Assembly: GCF_052060015.1 (NCBI RefSeq)
Contig: NZ_JBPODZ010000006.1
Span: 167,346 to 231,345, forward strand
DNA length: 64,000 nt
Source of the DNA: Arhodomonas sp052060015
Lineage (GTDB): Bacteria > Pseudomonadota > Gammaproteobacteria > Nitrococcales > Nitrococcaceae
Direction of reading: 5' to 3'
The position numbers were made by a program, and so were the translations under genes. Positions 27,306-35,905 of this stretch are shown here, piece after piece. How positions within the stretch are numbered: position 1 is the first letter of the stretch; each line of letters begins with the position of its first letter. The notes below the pieces were generated by a model. That model did not search any database. It was not told the DNA's origin and saw only the letters and a program-made list of their open reading frames with translations.

Positions 27306-28148
27306 GTGATCAATACCCTCTGGCGCTGGCGCCATCGTGCCGGCCTGTGGATCGAGTCGCCGGTGCCCCACTGGAGCATCGTGGTGCTGATCGTGCTCAA
27401 CGCCATCGCCCTGGGCCTGGAGACCTCGGATGCGGTGGTGGCGCGCATCGGCCCGGTCCTGGATGGGTTGGAGGCCGTGATCATCGCGGTGTTCGCCGCG
27501 GAGATCGCGATCAAGCTGTTCGCCTGGGGGCCGCGGTTCTTCCGCAGTGGCTGGAACGTCTTCGACCTGGTGATCGTCGGCATCGCCCTGGTGCCCGAGG
27601 CAGGCCCGTTCGCCATACTGCGGAGCCTGCGCATCCTGCGGGTGCTGCGTCTGCTCTCGACGGTTCGGCGGTTGCGCCACATCATCGAGTCGCTGCTCGC
27701 GGCGATCCCGAGCATCGGCTGGATCGCCTTCCTGCTCGGCCTGGTGTTCTATGTCTTCGGTGTCATGGGCACCGAGCTGTTCGGGGAGCGCTTCCCCGAG
27801 TGGTTCGGCAGCCTTGGCGCGAGCATGTACACGCTGTTCCAGGTCATGACCCTGGAGAGCTGGTCCATGGGGGTTGCGCGGCCGGTGATGGAGGCCTACC
27901 CCTTCGCCTGGCTGTACTTCGTCATCTTTATCCTGATCACCGCCTTCACCATCCTGAATCTCTTCATCGGCATCATCGTCAATACCATGCAGTCGGCCCA
28001 CTGGGAGGAGGAGGACGCCAAGCGCGAGGCCGACGAGCGGCAGGCCGTTGAAGAGCGCCGCGAGATCCTCTCGGAGCTGCGTGCCATCCGCCGCCGCCTG
28101 GACCGGCTCGAGGGCGATACCCCCTCGGCGGGCCGTACTCAGGACTGA
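27306..28148 (+). CDS. Bacterial voltage-gated sodium channel (BacNav type)
   Basis: 280 residues, a single 6-TM domain. S4 carries Arg at every third position (RSLRILRVLRLLSTVRRLR, from about residue 106). The pore loop holds the selectivity filter TLESWSM (about 182-188), the same motif as the sodium-selective NaChBac/NavMs group. S6 (VIFILITAFTILNLFIGIIV) is followed by an acidic neck and a coiled-coil tail for tetramer assembly. It should carry voltage-driven Na+ entry at the inner membrane, known in haloalkaliphiles to support pH homeostasis and motility. The 3' end overlaps the convergent GGCT gene. Confidence 0.94.
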   Translation: MINTLWRWRHRAGLWIESPVPHWSIVVLIVLNAIALGLETSDAVVARIGPVLDGLEAVIIAVFAAEIAIKLFAWGPRFFRSGWNVFDLVIVGIALVPEAGPFAILRSLRILRVLRLLSTVRRLRHIIESLLAAIPSIGWIAFLLGLVFYVFGVMGTELFGERFPEWFGSLGASMYTLFQVMTLESWSMGVARPVMEAYPFAWLYFVIFILITAFTILNLFIGIIVNTMQSAHWEEEDAKREADERQAVEERREILSELRAIRRRLDRLEGDTPSAGRTQD

Positions 28149-28555
28149 CCGAAGGCCCGATGGCGCCAGTCCCCGCCCGGGATGCGCCGGGCCCGTGCGA
28201 GTCCGGCGTTGTACCAGTAGACCAGCGCCCGCTCCCGGCCGCCGGTGTCCCTGCGCTGCACGGTGGCCCGACGCCGTCGGAACAGGCCGCGCTCCGGGCA
28301 CTCCGGAGAGTGGTCCTCGTAGGCATCGAGCACCGCCAGGGTCGCCATGCCGCCGGTGAGCACGAGGAGCTCGCCCATGATGTGTTCCCGGCCGTGGGCG
28401 GTGGGCACTGCCGCCGGATAATCGCCGAGGTCGTAGAGCCGGCCCCGGAGGCGGGCCGGGTGGCGCGCGAGGAGGCTGCGGCGCAGCAAGGCCTCGACCT
28501 CCCGGTCCAGGGCCCCGGTGATCAGCGTGCCGTAGGCGAAGACCTTCAATGGCAT
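28139..28555 (-). CDS. Gamma-glutamylcyclotransferase (AIG2/GGCT-like) family protein
   Basis: 138 residues. Opens with the fold signature LKVFAYGTLITGAL, where YGTL forms the substrate cavity, then PARLRGRLYDLGDYPAAV, the acidic VLDAYEDHS with the catalytic-type Glu, and a final VYWYN strand. It acts on gamma-glutamyl amines or related amides. It overlaps the 3' end of the sodium channel by 10 bp in convergent orientation. Confidence 0.88.
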   Translation of the reverse strand: MPLKVFAYGTLITGALDREVEALLRRSLLARHPARLRGRLYDLGDYPAAVPTAHGREHIMGELLVLTGGMATLAVLDAYEDHSPECPERGLFRRRRATVQRRDTGGRERALVYWYNAGLARARRIPGGDWRHRAFGQS

Positions 28556-28663
28556 CGGCGTTGCGCTCCGTGTTCCTGACGTCGGTGTGATCCCGCGGCG
28601 TGGCGGGATGGCATGGCCCTCATGCTGTATAGTCAGGGGCTATCCCGGCAAGGACGGGTGGCG

Positions 28664-30046
28664 ATGAGTCGCAATACCCTGGCAGTGATCATCCTGGCCG
28701 CGATCGCCGCCGCGGCCTACCTCGCGATTGACGCGTATACGGAGCGCGACGCGGGGGCTCGTGGCCTGGAGGGCGTTCGCGACTCCGGCCGCCTCGTGGT
28801 GCTTACCCGCAATGCCCCCACCACCTACTATATTGGCCGCGACGGCGAGCCGACGGGCCCCGAGCACGACCTGGCCAGGGCCTTCGCGGAGGCCCTGGGC
28901 GTGGCGGTGGAGTTCCGGGTGGCGCCCACCGTCGACGCGGTGATCGACGGGCTGCGCCATGGCGAGGCGGACCTTGCCGCCGCGGGTCTGACCATTACCG
29001 CGGAACGACGCGAGGCGTTCCTCTTCGGCCCGCCGTATCAGCCGGTGACCCAGCAGGTGGTCTGCCGGCGCGATAACGTCCAGCCGGAGTCCGTCGCTGA
29101 GCTGGAGGATCTGGAGATCGTCGTGATCGCCAGCTCCAGCTATGTCGAGCGCCTGGAGGCCCTCCGTCGGGATCACCCGGAGCTCACCTGGCGGGCCACC
29201 GAAGACGCGGACACGGAGACCTTGCTGCACAAGGTCTGGCTGGGCGAGATCGACTGCACGGTCGCCGATTCGACCATCGTGGATATCAATCGCCGCTACT
29301 ACCCGGAGCTCATCGCGCCATTCAACCTCAGCCGCGAGCAATCCCTGGGGTGGCTGTTGCCCGCGGGCTCGGATGCCCTGCGGGAGGCGGCGGCGGAGTG
29401 GCTGGACGGCTACCGGGAAGAGGGGCGCCTGGCGCGGCTGCAGGAGCGCTATTACGGGTTCTTCGAGGTCTTCGACTATGTGGACATCGCCCGCTATATC
29501 CGGCGCATCGATGAGCGCTTGCCCCGTTTCCGTTCCCTGTTCCAGCAGGCGGCCCGGGAACACGACCTGCCGCCGCTGTTGCTCGCCGCCCAGGGCTATC
29601 AGGAGTCGCACTGGCGGGCCGACGCCCGCAGTCCCACCGGCGTGCGCGGGATCATGATGCTTACCGAGGCCACCGCGGAGGCCATGGGCGTGGACGACCG
29701 GCTGGATCCGGCACAGAGCATCATGGGCGGAGCCCGTTACCTCGCACACCTGCGCACGCGCTTTGACGATGAGGTCACCGAGCCGGACCGGACATGGCTG
29801 GCACTGGCGGCCTACAATATCGGCCGTGCCCATCTCCACGACGCCCAGACCCTGGCGCGGCAGAAGGGGTTGAGCCCCTATCACTGGCGGGATATCAAAC
29901 AGGTATTGCCGCTGCTTGCGGATCCGCAATACTACCGGGAGCTCAAGTACGGCTACGCCCGTGGCACCGAGCCGGTGCGCTACGTCGCGCGGGTGCGGGA
30001 GTACCTGCACGTGCTACGGGGCCAGCTCCAGCAGGCCAGCCGGTAG
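28664..30046 (+). CDS. mltF: Membrane-bound lytic murein transglycosylase F
   Basis: 460 residues from ATG 28664. An N-terminal anchor or signal segment (about 5-22) precedes a periplasmic SBP_bac_3-like regulatory domain (about 35-260), then the Slt catalytic domain (about 290-440). The catalytic Glu is in YQESHW (Glu314), with GVRGIMMLT, QSIMGGARYL and the AAYNIGRAHLHDA motif of family 1 transglycosylases. It cuts peptidoglycan glycan strands in the periplasm. Residue number and layout agree with the MltF family. Confidence 0.93.
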   Translation: MSRNTLAVIILAAIAAAAYLAIDAYTERDAGARGLEGVRDSGRLVVLTRNAPTTYYIGRDGEPTGPEHDLARAFAEALGVAVEFRVAPTVDAVIDGLRHGEADLAAAGLTITAERREAFLFGPPYQPVTQQVVCRRDNVQPESVAELEDLEIVVIASSSYVERLEALRRDHPELTWRATEDADTETLLHKVWLGEIDCTVADSTIVDINRRYYPELIAPFNLSREQSLGWLLPAGSDALREAAAEWLDGYREEGRLARLQERYYGFFEVFDYVDIARYIRRIDERLPRFRSLFQQAAREHDLPPLLLAAQGYQESHWRADARSPTGVRGIMMLTEATAEAMGVDDRLDPAQSIMGGARYLAHLRTRFDDEVTEPDRTWLALAAYNIGRAHLHDAQTLARQKGLSPYHWRDIKQVLPLLADPQYYRELKYGYARGTEPVRYVARVREYLHVLRGQLQQASR

Positions 30047-30083
30047 CCGGACGCCGGGGTGCCCCGGCGCCGGTTGCCCTGTC

Positions 30084-30563
30084 CTAGAGGTTGGCGAGTA
30101 CCGTCTCGGCGCTGCTTGCGTCCACGCCCTTGGGGTCCACGCCCAGGTACTGGACGACCCCGTCGTCGGCGATCAGTGCAAAGCGCTGGCAGCGGGTGCC
30201 GAGACCCGGGCCGCTGGCGTCCATCTCCAGCCCCAGGGCGCGGGTGAGCTCGGCATTGCCGTCGGCCACCATGGTGATGCGCTCCGCGTTCTGATCCTTC
30301 TGCCAGGCGTGCATGACGAAGGCGTCGTTGACCGCCATGCATGCGACGGTGTCCACTCCCTTGCCCAGGATCTCGTCGGCATGGACCACGAAGCCGGGCA
30401 TGTGGGTGTTGGAGCAGCCCGGGGTAAAGGCGCCGGGTACACCGAATAGGACCACCCGCTTGCCGCCGAAGAGCTCGTCGGTGGAAAGGTCCTCGGGGGA
30501 GCCGTCGGGCCCATTGGTCTTGACGGTGACGCTGGGGATACGGTCGCCGACCTGAATGCTCAT
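30084..30563 (-). CDS. Peroxiredoxin of the Prx5/AhpE-like class
   Basis: 159 residues. It has the thioredoxin-fold peroxidatic motif VPGAFTPGCSNTHMPGF (P-x3-T-x2-C), where the Cys is the peroxidatic residue, and the conserved Arg in GTRCQRFALI. It reduces hydroperoxides with thiol reductant. A second Cys (VACMAVNDAF) could serve as a resolving residue. Start preceded by AAGGAGGCAACC. It stands alone between mltF and the kor operon. Confidence 0.93.
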   Translation of the reverse strand: MSIQVGDRIPSVTVKTNGPDGSPEDLSTDELFGGKRVVLFGVPGAFTPGCSNTHMPGFVVHADEILGKGVDTVACMAVNDAFVMHAWQKDQNAERITMVADGNAELTRALGLEMDASGPGLGTRCQRFALIADDGVVQYLGVDPKGVDASSAETVLANL

Positions 30564-30640
30564 GGTTGCCTCCTTGGGTGGGTTGGGTCACCGCCCAAGG
30601 TATCAGCATTCCCGCTCGGCGCCATAGCGCGCCGGCGCTG

Positions 30641-31147
30641 TCAGTCCACGGACACCGGCGGGTCCGGGTCCTCGTCCCAGTCGGCGGGCGGTTCCGGGTA
30701 GAGCGCCATCCAGCCCTCCAGCTCCCGGGCGTGTCCGGCCTCCTCCTCGGCGAAGGCCTCCGCGAGCTCGCGCAGGGAGGGGTTCTCGGTCCCCGCCGCG
30801 CAGGCGGCGTAGAAGCGATGCGCCCGGGTCTCGGCCTCGTGGGCCAGGCGCAGGGCGTGGGCCGGGGTCATGAGGTAATGGCTCGCCTCGATGGCCCCGG
30901 ATTCGGGGCTTTCGTCGCCGGGCCACTCATACTCCCAGGGCTTGAGCTTGGGCAGCCCGCCCTCGGCCTCGGCCCGCTCCCGGGCCTCGGCCAGATGCAG
31001 CCGCGAGTAGTGGGCCATCTTGCGGAACAGATCCACCACATCCGGGTTGTTGTGGACCTCCAGGGCGTCGGCGAGCTCGTCGTAGCGGTCCGCGGCGTCC
31101 TCCTCCAGGGTCACGGCATGGGCGAGAAAGAAGGCAACGGATTCCAT
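30641..31147 (-). CDS. Ferritin-like (rubrerythrin-type) protein of the kor operon
   Basis: 168 residues from ATG 31147, placed six bases after GGGGAGG and only 2 bp after the korB stop. It is a four-helix bundle with repeated acidic/His motifs: EEDAADRYDELADAL, KMAHYSRLHLAEA, EAETRAHRFYAACA and FAEEEAGHARELEG. These supply the Glu/His ligands of a di-iron site; there is no rubredoxin domain. In a cluster with an oxygen-sensitive oxidoreductase it may handle O2, peroxide or iron, which is inference. Confidence 0.8.
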   Translation of the reverse strand: MESVAFFLAHAVTLEEDAADRYDELADALEVHNNPDVVDLFRKMAHYSRLHLAEARERAEAEGGLPKLKPWEYEWPGDESPESGAIEASHYLMTPAHALRLAHEAETRAHRFYAACAAGTENPSLRELAEAFAEEEAGHARELEGWMALYPEPPADWDEDPDPPVSVD

Positions 31148-31149
31148 GG

Positions 31150-31989
31150 TCAACCTCCCCCCGGCGGGGCCACGGCGAACTGCTCGGCAATGCTCGCGGT
31201 GTCCGCCGACTCCGCGGTGTCCGGTGTATAGGCCGGGGCGGTGCTGCGGAACAGCAGCCCCTGGGTGAACTCGTCGTCGTCGAGCAGCTGCAGGAAGGCC
31301 TGTCGGCGGTCGTCGGTGGGCTCGAAGCCGCCGTGGACGTGGGACTTGTACTGCATCTGCTCCGGCCGGTAGGTGGGGCAGGGCGAGAGCACGTGGATGA
31401 AGGCGAAGCCGGGGTGCTCGATGCCCTCGGCGATGAGCCGCGCGAGGGTGTTGGGGTCGCCGGAGAAACCGCGGGCGATGAAGCCCGCGCCGGCGCTAAG
31501 GGCCAGCTCCAGCGGACGCAGGGCGGGCACGTGGGTGCCCTCCGGGGTGAGCTTGCTACCCTCCCAGTCGGCATGGGTGGTCGGTGAGGCCTGCCCCTTG
31601 GTCATGCCGTAGACGGCATTGTCCATCACCACGTAGGTGAGGTTGGCGTTGCGCCGGCAGGCATGCAGGAAGTGGTTGCCGCCGATCGAGAAGCCGTCGC
31701 CGTCGCCGCCCATGGCCACCACAGTGAGCTCCGGGCGGGCGATGGCGAGGCCCGTCGCCACCGGCAGGGCGCGACCGTGGACGCCGTGGAAGCCGTAGAC
31801 GGCGGCGTAGGCCGGCAGTCGCGAGGAGCAGCCGATCCCGGAGATGAAGGCGACCTCCTCGGCTCGCAGCTCCAGCCCGGCCAGTGCCTTGGTCAGGGCA
31901 TTGAGCACGCCGAAGTCCCCGCAGCCGGGGCACCAGACGGGCTTCACCCCGGATTTGTAGTCCTTGGGTCGCAGTGCGGTTTCCGGCAT
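31150..31989 (-). CDS. korB: 2-oxoacid:ferredoxin oxidoreductase, beta subunit
   Basis: 279 residues from ATG 31989. It carries the cluster cysteines (VWCPGCGDFG, a further Cys in GIGCSSR and one in SPCPTY) and the thiamine-diphosphate/Mg site GGDGDGFSIGGNHF. With KorA it converts 2-oxoglutarate or another 2-oxoacid plus CoA to acyl-CoA, CO2 and reduced ferredoxin; the exact substrate is not certain. Its start codon overlaps the end of korA, so expression is coupled. Confidence 0.92.
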   Translation of the reverse strand: MPETALRPKDYKSGVKPVWCPGCGDFGVLNALTKALAGLELRAEEVAFISGIGCSSRLPAYAAVYGFHGVHGRALPVATGLAIARPELTVVAMGGDGDGFSIGGNHFLHACRRNANLTYVVMDNAVYGMTKGQASPTTHADWEGSKLTPEGTHVPALRPLELALSAGAGFIARGFSGDPNTLARLIAEGIEHPGFAFIHVLSPCPTYRPEQMQYKSHVHGGFEPTDDRRQAFLQLLDDDEFTQGLLFRSTAPAYTPDTAESADTASIAEQFAVAPPGGG

Positions 31990-33719
31990 CAGACCGCCTC
32001 CCTGTCGAACAGCCCGGCCACCGCGGAGACGATCTCCCCGGGGCTCAGCGGCATGGGGCCCGGCCGGTGCAGGGGCACCAGATCGGCGTCGATGGTGTAG
32101 TGGGCCCGGAGATGGCGCAGGAATTGCCCGTCGTGGCTCTGCTCCACCACCAGGGCGCGCTCGACGCCCGCCAGGGCCTGTGCCATAGCCTTCGGACGCG
32201 CCGGCGCGAGCAGGCGCAGCGAGATCAGCCGGCAGGCATAGCCGCCGGTGGTAAGGCGTTCGGCGGCCTCGCGGGCGGCGGCGGTCACCGAGCCCCAGGT
32301 GATGAGGGCCACATGCCCTTCGCCCTCGACATCGGCCCAATAGTCGCCGTAGTCGAAGGCCGTGAGCTTGCGTCGGCGCTTGTCGAGCTGCGCCTGGTGG
32401 TCGGCGCCACGGGAGGAGGGGGTGCCGCCCTCGTCGTGCTCCAGGCCGTCGGCGGTGTATTCGCCGCCGGCAGTGCCGGGCAGGCTCATGGGGGAGACGC
32501 CGTCGGCGGTGTCACGATAGCGCCGGTAGTCCTCCAGGTCGCCCTCGCCTGCGATGCGGCGGCCCAGTTGGAAGTCCCGTTCCGCGGGCCGGTCGATGAT
32601 GGCCCGGGTCTGGCCCATGGCCTGATCGGTGAGGACGACGGCCGGCGCCTGCAAGGCCTCGGCCAGCCTGGTGGCCCACTGCGTGGCATGGATGCAGTCC
32701 TCGAGGCCATTGGGCGCGATCACCAGGTGCGGCGCATCGCCGTGCAGGCCGTGCAGCGCGATGTCCAGGTCGGCCTGCTCGGACTTGGTGGGGATCCCCG
32801 TGGAGGGGCCGCCGCGCATCACGTCTACCACCACCAGTGGCGTCTCCGAGGCCACTGCGAGGCCGATCCCCTCGGTCATCAGCGCCAGCCCTGGCCCCGA
32901 GGTCGCCGTGAGCGCGGGGGTGCCGCCAAAGCTCGCCCCGATGCACATGTTCACCGAGGCGAGCTCGTCCTCGGCCTGAACCAGGCAGCCCCCGAGCCGT
33001 GGTAGTTCCGGGGAGAGCCACTCCAGGACCTCTGTCGCCGGGGTGATCGGATAGGCGGCCACGAAGCGGATGCCACCGCGCACGGCACCGAGACCGGTGG
33101 CCTCGTTGCCGCTGATCAGCCAGCGCGGCTGCGCCGGCGACGCCGTGGTGAACGGCGTGAGGAAATCCACGGTGCCGGCCAGCTCCGCCCCCTGCTCGAT
33201 GCATCCGAGGGCGCTGGTTACGCTCGCGCTACCCCGCGCCGCCATGGTGGCCTCGACGCGGGCGCGGGTCCGTTGCCCCGGCAGGCCGATGAGCGCGCCG
33301 AGCAGTCCCAACGCGATCATGTTGACCCGGCCGCCGTCGATCCCCTTGGCGAGCTGTCGGAGGTTGACCTCGGCCGTGGTGGGACCGTGCTCGGTGATCA
33401 GGTCGGGGACGTCGCCGGCGTCCGGGTCATGAAGTACCAGCGTGCCCTCGTCGAGGGGGATCTCCGCGGCAAAGCGCTCGATGTTGCTCCAGTCGAAGGC
33501 GAGCACCAGCTCGAAGCGGTCCGGCGGTGCCTGGATGGGGCGGGGCGAGAGGCGCAGCAGTGCCGCTGCCTCCCCGCCGCGGATCTGGGGCCCGAAGGAG
33601 CGGCCCATACGGCCGTACCAGCCCGCATCCGCGGCGGTGGCAAGGAGCAGCTGGCCGGCGGTCATTACCCCGGTACCGCCGCTGCCCATGATCGCCAGCC
33701 CGATGGATCCGTCGCCCAT
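31989..33719 (-). CDS. korA: 2-oxoacid:ferredoxin oxidoreductase, fused gamma-alpha subunit
   Basis: 576 residues from ATG 33719. Residues about 1-190 form the gamma domain (GLAIMGSGGTGVMTAGQLLL ... RMGRSFGPQIRGG). The alpha pyrimidine domain follows: RFVAAYPITPATEVLEWL, ATSGPGLALMTEGIGLA, RGGPSTGIPTKSEQADLDIA. This gamma-alpha fusion pairs with KorB. First gene of korA-korB-ferritin-like operon, with a candidate FNR-type promoter in front. Confidence 0.92.
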   Translation of the reverse strand: MGDGSIGLAIMGSGGTGVMTAGQLLLATAADAGWYGRMGRSFGPQIRGGEAAALLRLSPRPIQAPPDRFELVLAFDWSNIERFAAEIPLDEGTLVLHDPDAGDVPDLITEHGPTTAEVNLRQLAKGIDGGRVNMIALGLLGALIGLPGQRTRARVEATMAARGSASVTSALGCIEQGAELAGTVDFLTPFTTASPAQPRWLISGNEATGLGAVRGGIRFVAAYPITPATEVLEWLSPELPRLGGCLVQAEDELASVNMCIGASFGGTPALTATSGPGLALMTEGIGLAVASETPLVVVDVMRGGPSTGIPTKSEQADLDIALHGLHGDAPHLVIAPNGLEDCIHATQWATRLAEALQAPAVVLTDQAMGQTRAIIDRPAERDFQLGRRIAGEGDLEDYRRYRDTADGVSPMSLPGTAGGEYTADGLEHDEGGTPSSRGADHQAQLDKRRRKLTAFDYGDYWADVEGEGHVALITWGSVTAAAREAAERLTTGGYACRLISLRLLAPARPKAMAQALAGVERALVVEQSHDGQFLRHLRAHYTIDADLVPLHRPGPMPLSPGEIVSAVAGLFDREAV

Positions 33720-33753
33720 GCTCGTGTTTCCTCTGCGAAAAGAGCCTGCGGCC

Positions 33754-33794
33754 ATTCTACAGGCCGCGAGCGGCGCTGGCTTGATCTGGGGCAA
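33754..33794 (-). promoter_or_regulatory. Candidate FNR/Anr class II promoter of korAB
   Basis: On the minus strand TTGCCCCAGATCAA (33781-33794) matches 8 of 10 positions of TTGATN4ATCAA. Twenty-one bases later comes TAGAAT (33754-33759), five of six matches to the -10 consensus. This puts the box centre at about -40.5 from a predicted start near 33747, close to the classic -41.5 of FNR-activated promoters, and gives a 27-base leader to the korA ATG. Confidence 0.45.
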
Positions 33795-33809
33795 GTAGCG
33801 GGCAGCGGC

Positions 33810-35090
33810 TCAGGGGGTCTGCCGGCAGTGGGTCTCGCGGCTGAAGGCCACCAGGATGGTGCCGGCGATCGCCCAGGCCAGCATCAGCAGGAACCCCGCG
33901 CGATAGGCGCCGAGGGAGTAGATGCGCAGCCCCTCCTCGGTGGTCCCGTCCCAGAGCCCGTCCAGGACCAGCCCGATGGCCGGTTGCAGGACCATGGGGC
34001 CGAGCATGACCCCCATGTTGACTACCCCGCCCACGGTGCCGCCGTACTTCCCCGGTAGCGACTCCTTGGCGTAGGCGAAACCGATGATCATGCAGCCCGA
34101 GGCGAAGCCAGCCAGGGTAAGCAATGCGCCCAGCGCCAGCGTGGGCAACGCGGGCAGCAGTATGACCACCGCCCAGCAGAGACTGGCCACCGCGAGGCCT
34201 GCCACGTACAGGGGCCGGCGGCGGCCGATACGGTCGGAAAGGGCCCCAAGGGCCGGACCACCCAGCGCCCAGGCGATCAGCATGGCCGTGCAGTACGCGG
34301 CCGCGGTTGTTTCGCTCACCTCATAGTGGGTGACCAGGAAAGGCACGCCCCAGAGGCCGGCGAAGGCGAGTACGGGACCGGCCACGCCGCCTGGGGCGAG
34401 GGTCAGCAGCCAGGTGTTCCGGTAGCGCAGTACCGTCAGCAGGGTCTGCAGCGCACCGGAGCCGCGGCCGTCGTCCGCGTGCTCGGTGGCGTGGCTCTGG
34501 TAGCCACGCTCGGCGGGGTCGTCGCGCACGAGCCACCACATGGCCACCGCTAGGGCCGCCGTGATCAGCGCCACCCCGGCCATCACCGCGCGCCATCCCA
34601 CCACCGATACCAGCACATCCAACGGCACCCCCGCGAGCACCGCGCCGGCGATGCCTACGAACAGGGCGCTGCCGGTGGCGAAGGCAAAATGGCGCGCCGG
34701 CATCCAGTGACTGGCCAGCTTCATCATGCACACGAAGGCAACGGCCACGGATGCCCCCACCAGGGCCCGGCCGAGCCCGGCGAGCCAGAACTGCGGCGCC
34801 AGTGCGAACAGTAAACCGCCCGCGGTGGCGGTGAGGCTGCCGGCGGTGAGTAGCCGCCGTGGTCCCCACGTATCCGCGAGCAGGCCGGTGGGGATCTGCA
34901 TAGCGACGTAGCTGTAGAAGTAAAACGCCGAGAGATTGCCGAGGCCGGCGGCGCCCACCGAGAACGAGTGCATGAGCTCGGCGCCCATGACGCCGGGGGC
35001 GACTCGCTGAAAGAAACCGACCAGATACAGCGCCGCGCCGAGGCCCCATATGGTCCAGGCCAAGCGGAGCGGGGGAAAAGCGGTGCTCAT
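33810..35090 (-). CDS. MFS transporter (anion/organic acid type)
   Basis: 426 residues from ATG 35090, 12 predicted TM helices. The opening LYLVGFFQRVAPGVMGAELM and the segment QIPTGLLADTWGPRRLLTAG are typical of the NNP/D-galactonate-like MFS proteins, and DRIGRRRPLY is the second basic loop. Substrate unknown. It is divergent from no close neighbour and ends 90 bp before the korA start; co-regulation is not evident. Confidence 0.88.
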   Translation of the reverse strand: MSTAFPPLRLAWTIWGLGAALYLVGFFQRVAPGVMGAELMHSFSVGAAGLGNLSAFYFYSYVAMQIPTGLLADTWGPRRLLTAGSLTATAGGLLFALAPQFWLAGLGRALVGASVAVAFVCMMKLASHWMPARHFAFATGSALFVGIAGAVLAGVPLDVLVSVVGWRAVMAGVALITAALAVAMWWLVRDDPAERGYQSHATEHADDGRGSGALQTLLTVLRYRNTWLLTLAPGGVAGPVLAFAGLWGVPFLVTHYEVSETTAAAYCTAMLIAWALGGPALGALSDRIGRRRPLYVAGLAVASLCWAVVILLPALPTLALGALLTLAGFASGCMIIGFAYAKESLPGKYGGTVGGVVNMGVMLGPMVLQPAIGLVLDGLWDGTTEEGLRIYSLGAYRAGFLLMLAWAIAGTILVAFSRETHCRQTP

Positions 35091-35186
35091 CGTGGGCACG
35101 GGCTCCGGACGCAAAAAGACGATAGTCTACTTGGCCGGCCGGTGTGCGACCAGGATCTGCGGAGGGATTGCAGGGAGTGAAGGGAA

Positions 35187-35210
35187 GTCCCCGGGCCGGC
35201 GCCCGGGGAC
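35187..35210 (-). terminator. Terminator hairpin after the first phasin gene
   Basis: GTCCCCGGGC-CGGC-GCCCGGGGAC is a perfect 10-bp GC-rich stem with a 4-base loop, 20 bp beyond the stop of the minus-strand phasin. On that strand it is followed by TTCCCTTCAC, a broken pyrimidine run, so it is a fair intrinsic terminator. A further inverted repeat (GTAACGC...GCGTTAC, 35214-35234) runs into the stop codon. Confidence 0.5.
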
Positions 35211-35230
35211 CGGGTAACGCGTGCGTCGCG

Positions 35231-35623
35231 TTACTGCGCCTGCGCGCCCTTGGCGCTGTTGGCGGCCTTCTGGGTGTTCGCGGCGGCCTGGGACATGCTG
35301 TCCTGGACCGTCTTCTGGGCCTTCTCCGCGAACTCCTGCTGCAGGGCCACAACCTTCTCCGCGTCGCCCTTAACGCGGTCGGAGACGTTCTGCACGAGCT
35401 TCTGCTGGTTCTCCACGTAGCTCTGCACGCCCTTCTGGTCCCGCACGTTGATCAGGCCGCGCAGCTGCGAGAAGGTCATCTCCGTGTAGGCCTTGCCCGC
35501 CTCAACCTGCAAGTTAGCGAGCTTCTCGGCGTGGTCGAGGGTCATCGCCGCAAGCTCGCGGGCGGGCGCGAACACGGTCTTGTCGAACTGGCTGTTGATC
35601 TGATCAAAGTTGAAATCGGTCAT
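35231..35623 (-). CDS. Phasin (PHA granule-associated protein)
   Basis: 130 residues, all helical. It follows the short-phasin pattern: FNFDQINSQFDKTVFAPARE at the start, then AEKLANLQVEAGKAYTEM, the repeat-like VQSYVENQQKLVQNVSDRVKGDAEKVVALQ (in part), and an Ala/Lys tail. Phasins coat polyhydroxyalkanoate granules and set their size. A related phasin lies at 40.9 kb with an almost identical ten-residue RVKGDAEKVV core, so the pair are paralogues. Confidence 0.92.
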   Translation of the reverse strand: MTDFNFDQINSQFDKTVFAPARELAAMTLDHAEKLANLQVEAGKAYTEMTFSQLRGLINVRDQKGVQSYVENQQKLVQNVSDRVKGDAEKVVALQQEFAEKAQKTVQDSMSQAAANTQKAANSAKGAQAQ

Positions 35624-35680
35624 GTTCCATCCCCTTCATCTGTTGGTTGCCGGTGGTTGGCTTCCCTACCCGGTGAATGA

Positions 35681-35709
35681 ATCGTATCAACAGAAATGGT
35701 GCAGCGCAA
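35681..35709 (-). promoter_or_regulatory. Phasin promoter with TTGCN3GCA element over its -35
   Basis: On the minus strand TTGCGC (35704-35709), a 17-bp spacer, and TGA-TACGAT (extended -10, 35681-35686) sit about 60 bp before the phasin start. The -35 is part of TTGCGCTGCA, an imperfect TGC-N3-GCA palindrome. The same arrangement occurs before the second phasin. A phasin repressor such as PhaR is a natural candidate binder; this is inference. Confidence 0.5.
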
Positions 35710-35905
35710 TATCTCGTGATCCATCCTATATACTATTTTTCGTGAAGCTTATAAGGCACTGAGAGGGCGAGCGTTATGCAACCTTCCTGAGAAACGGAGC
35801 AGAATGGCGCGGTGCGGGCGTTGGTAGGTAGGGCACCGCGCCGTTTCCGCTGACCATGTCGTTACGCTAGAGTGCATCGCTGCCCATGACAAAGGAGGAT
35901 CCGGT

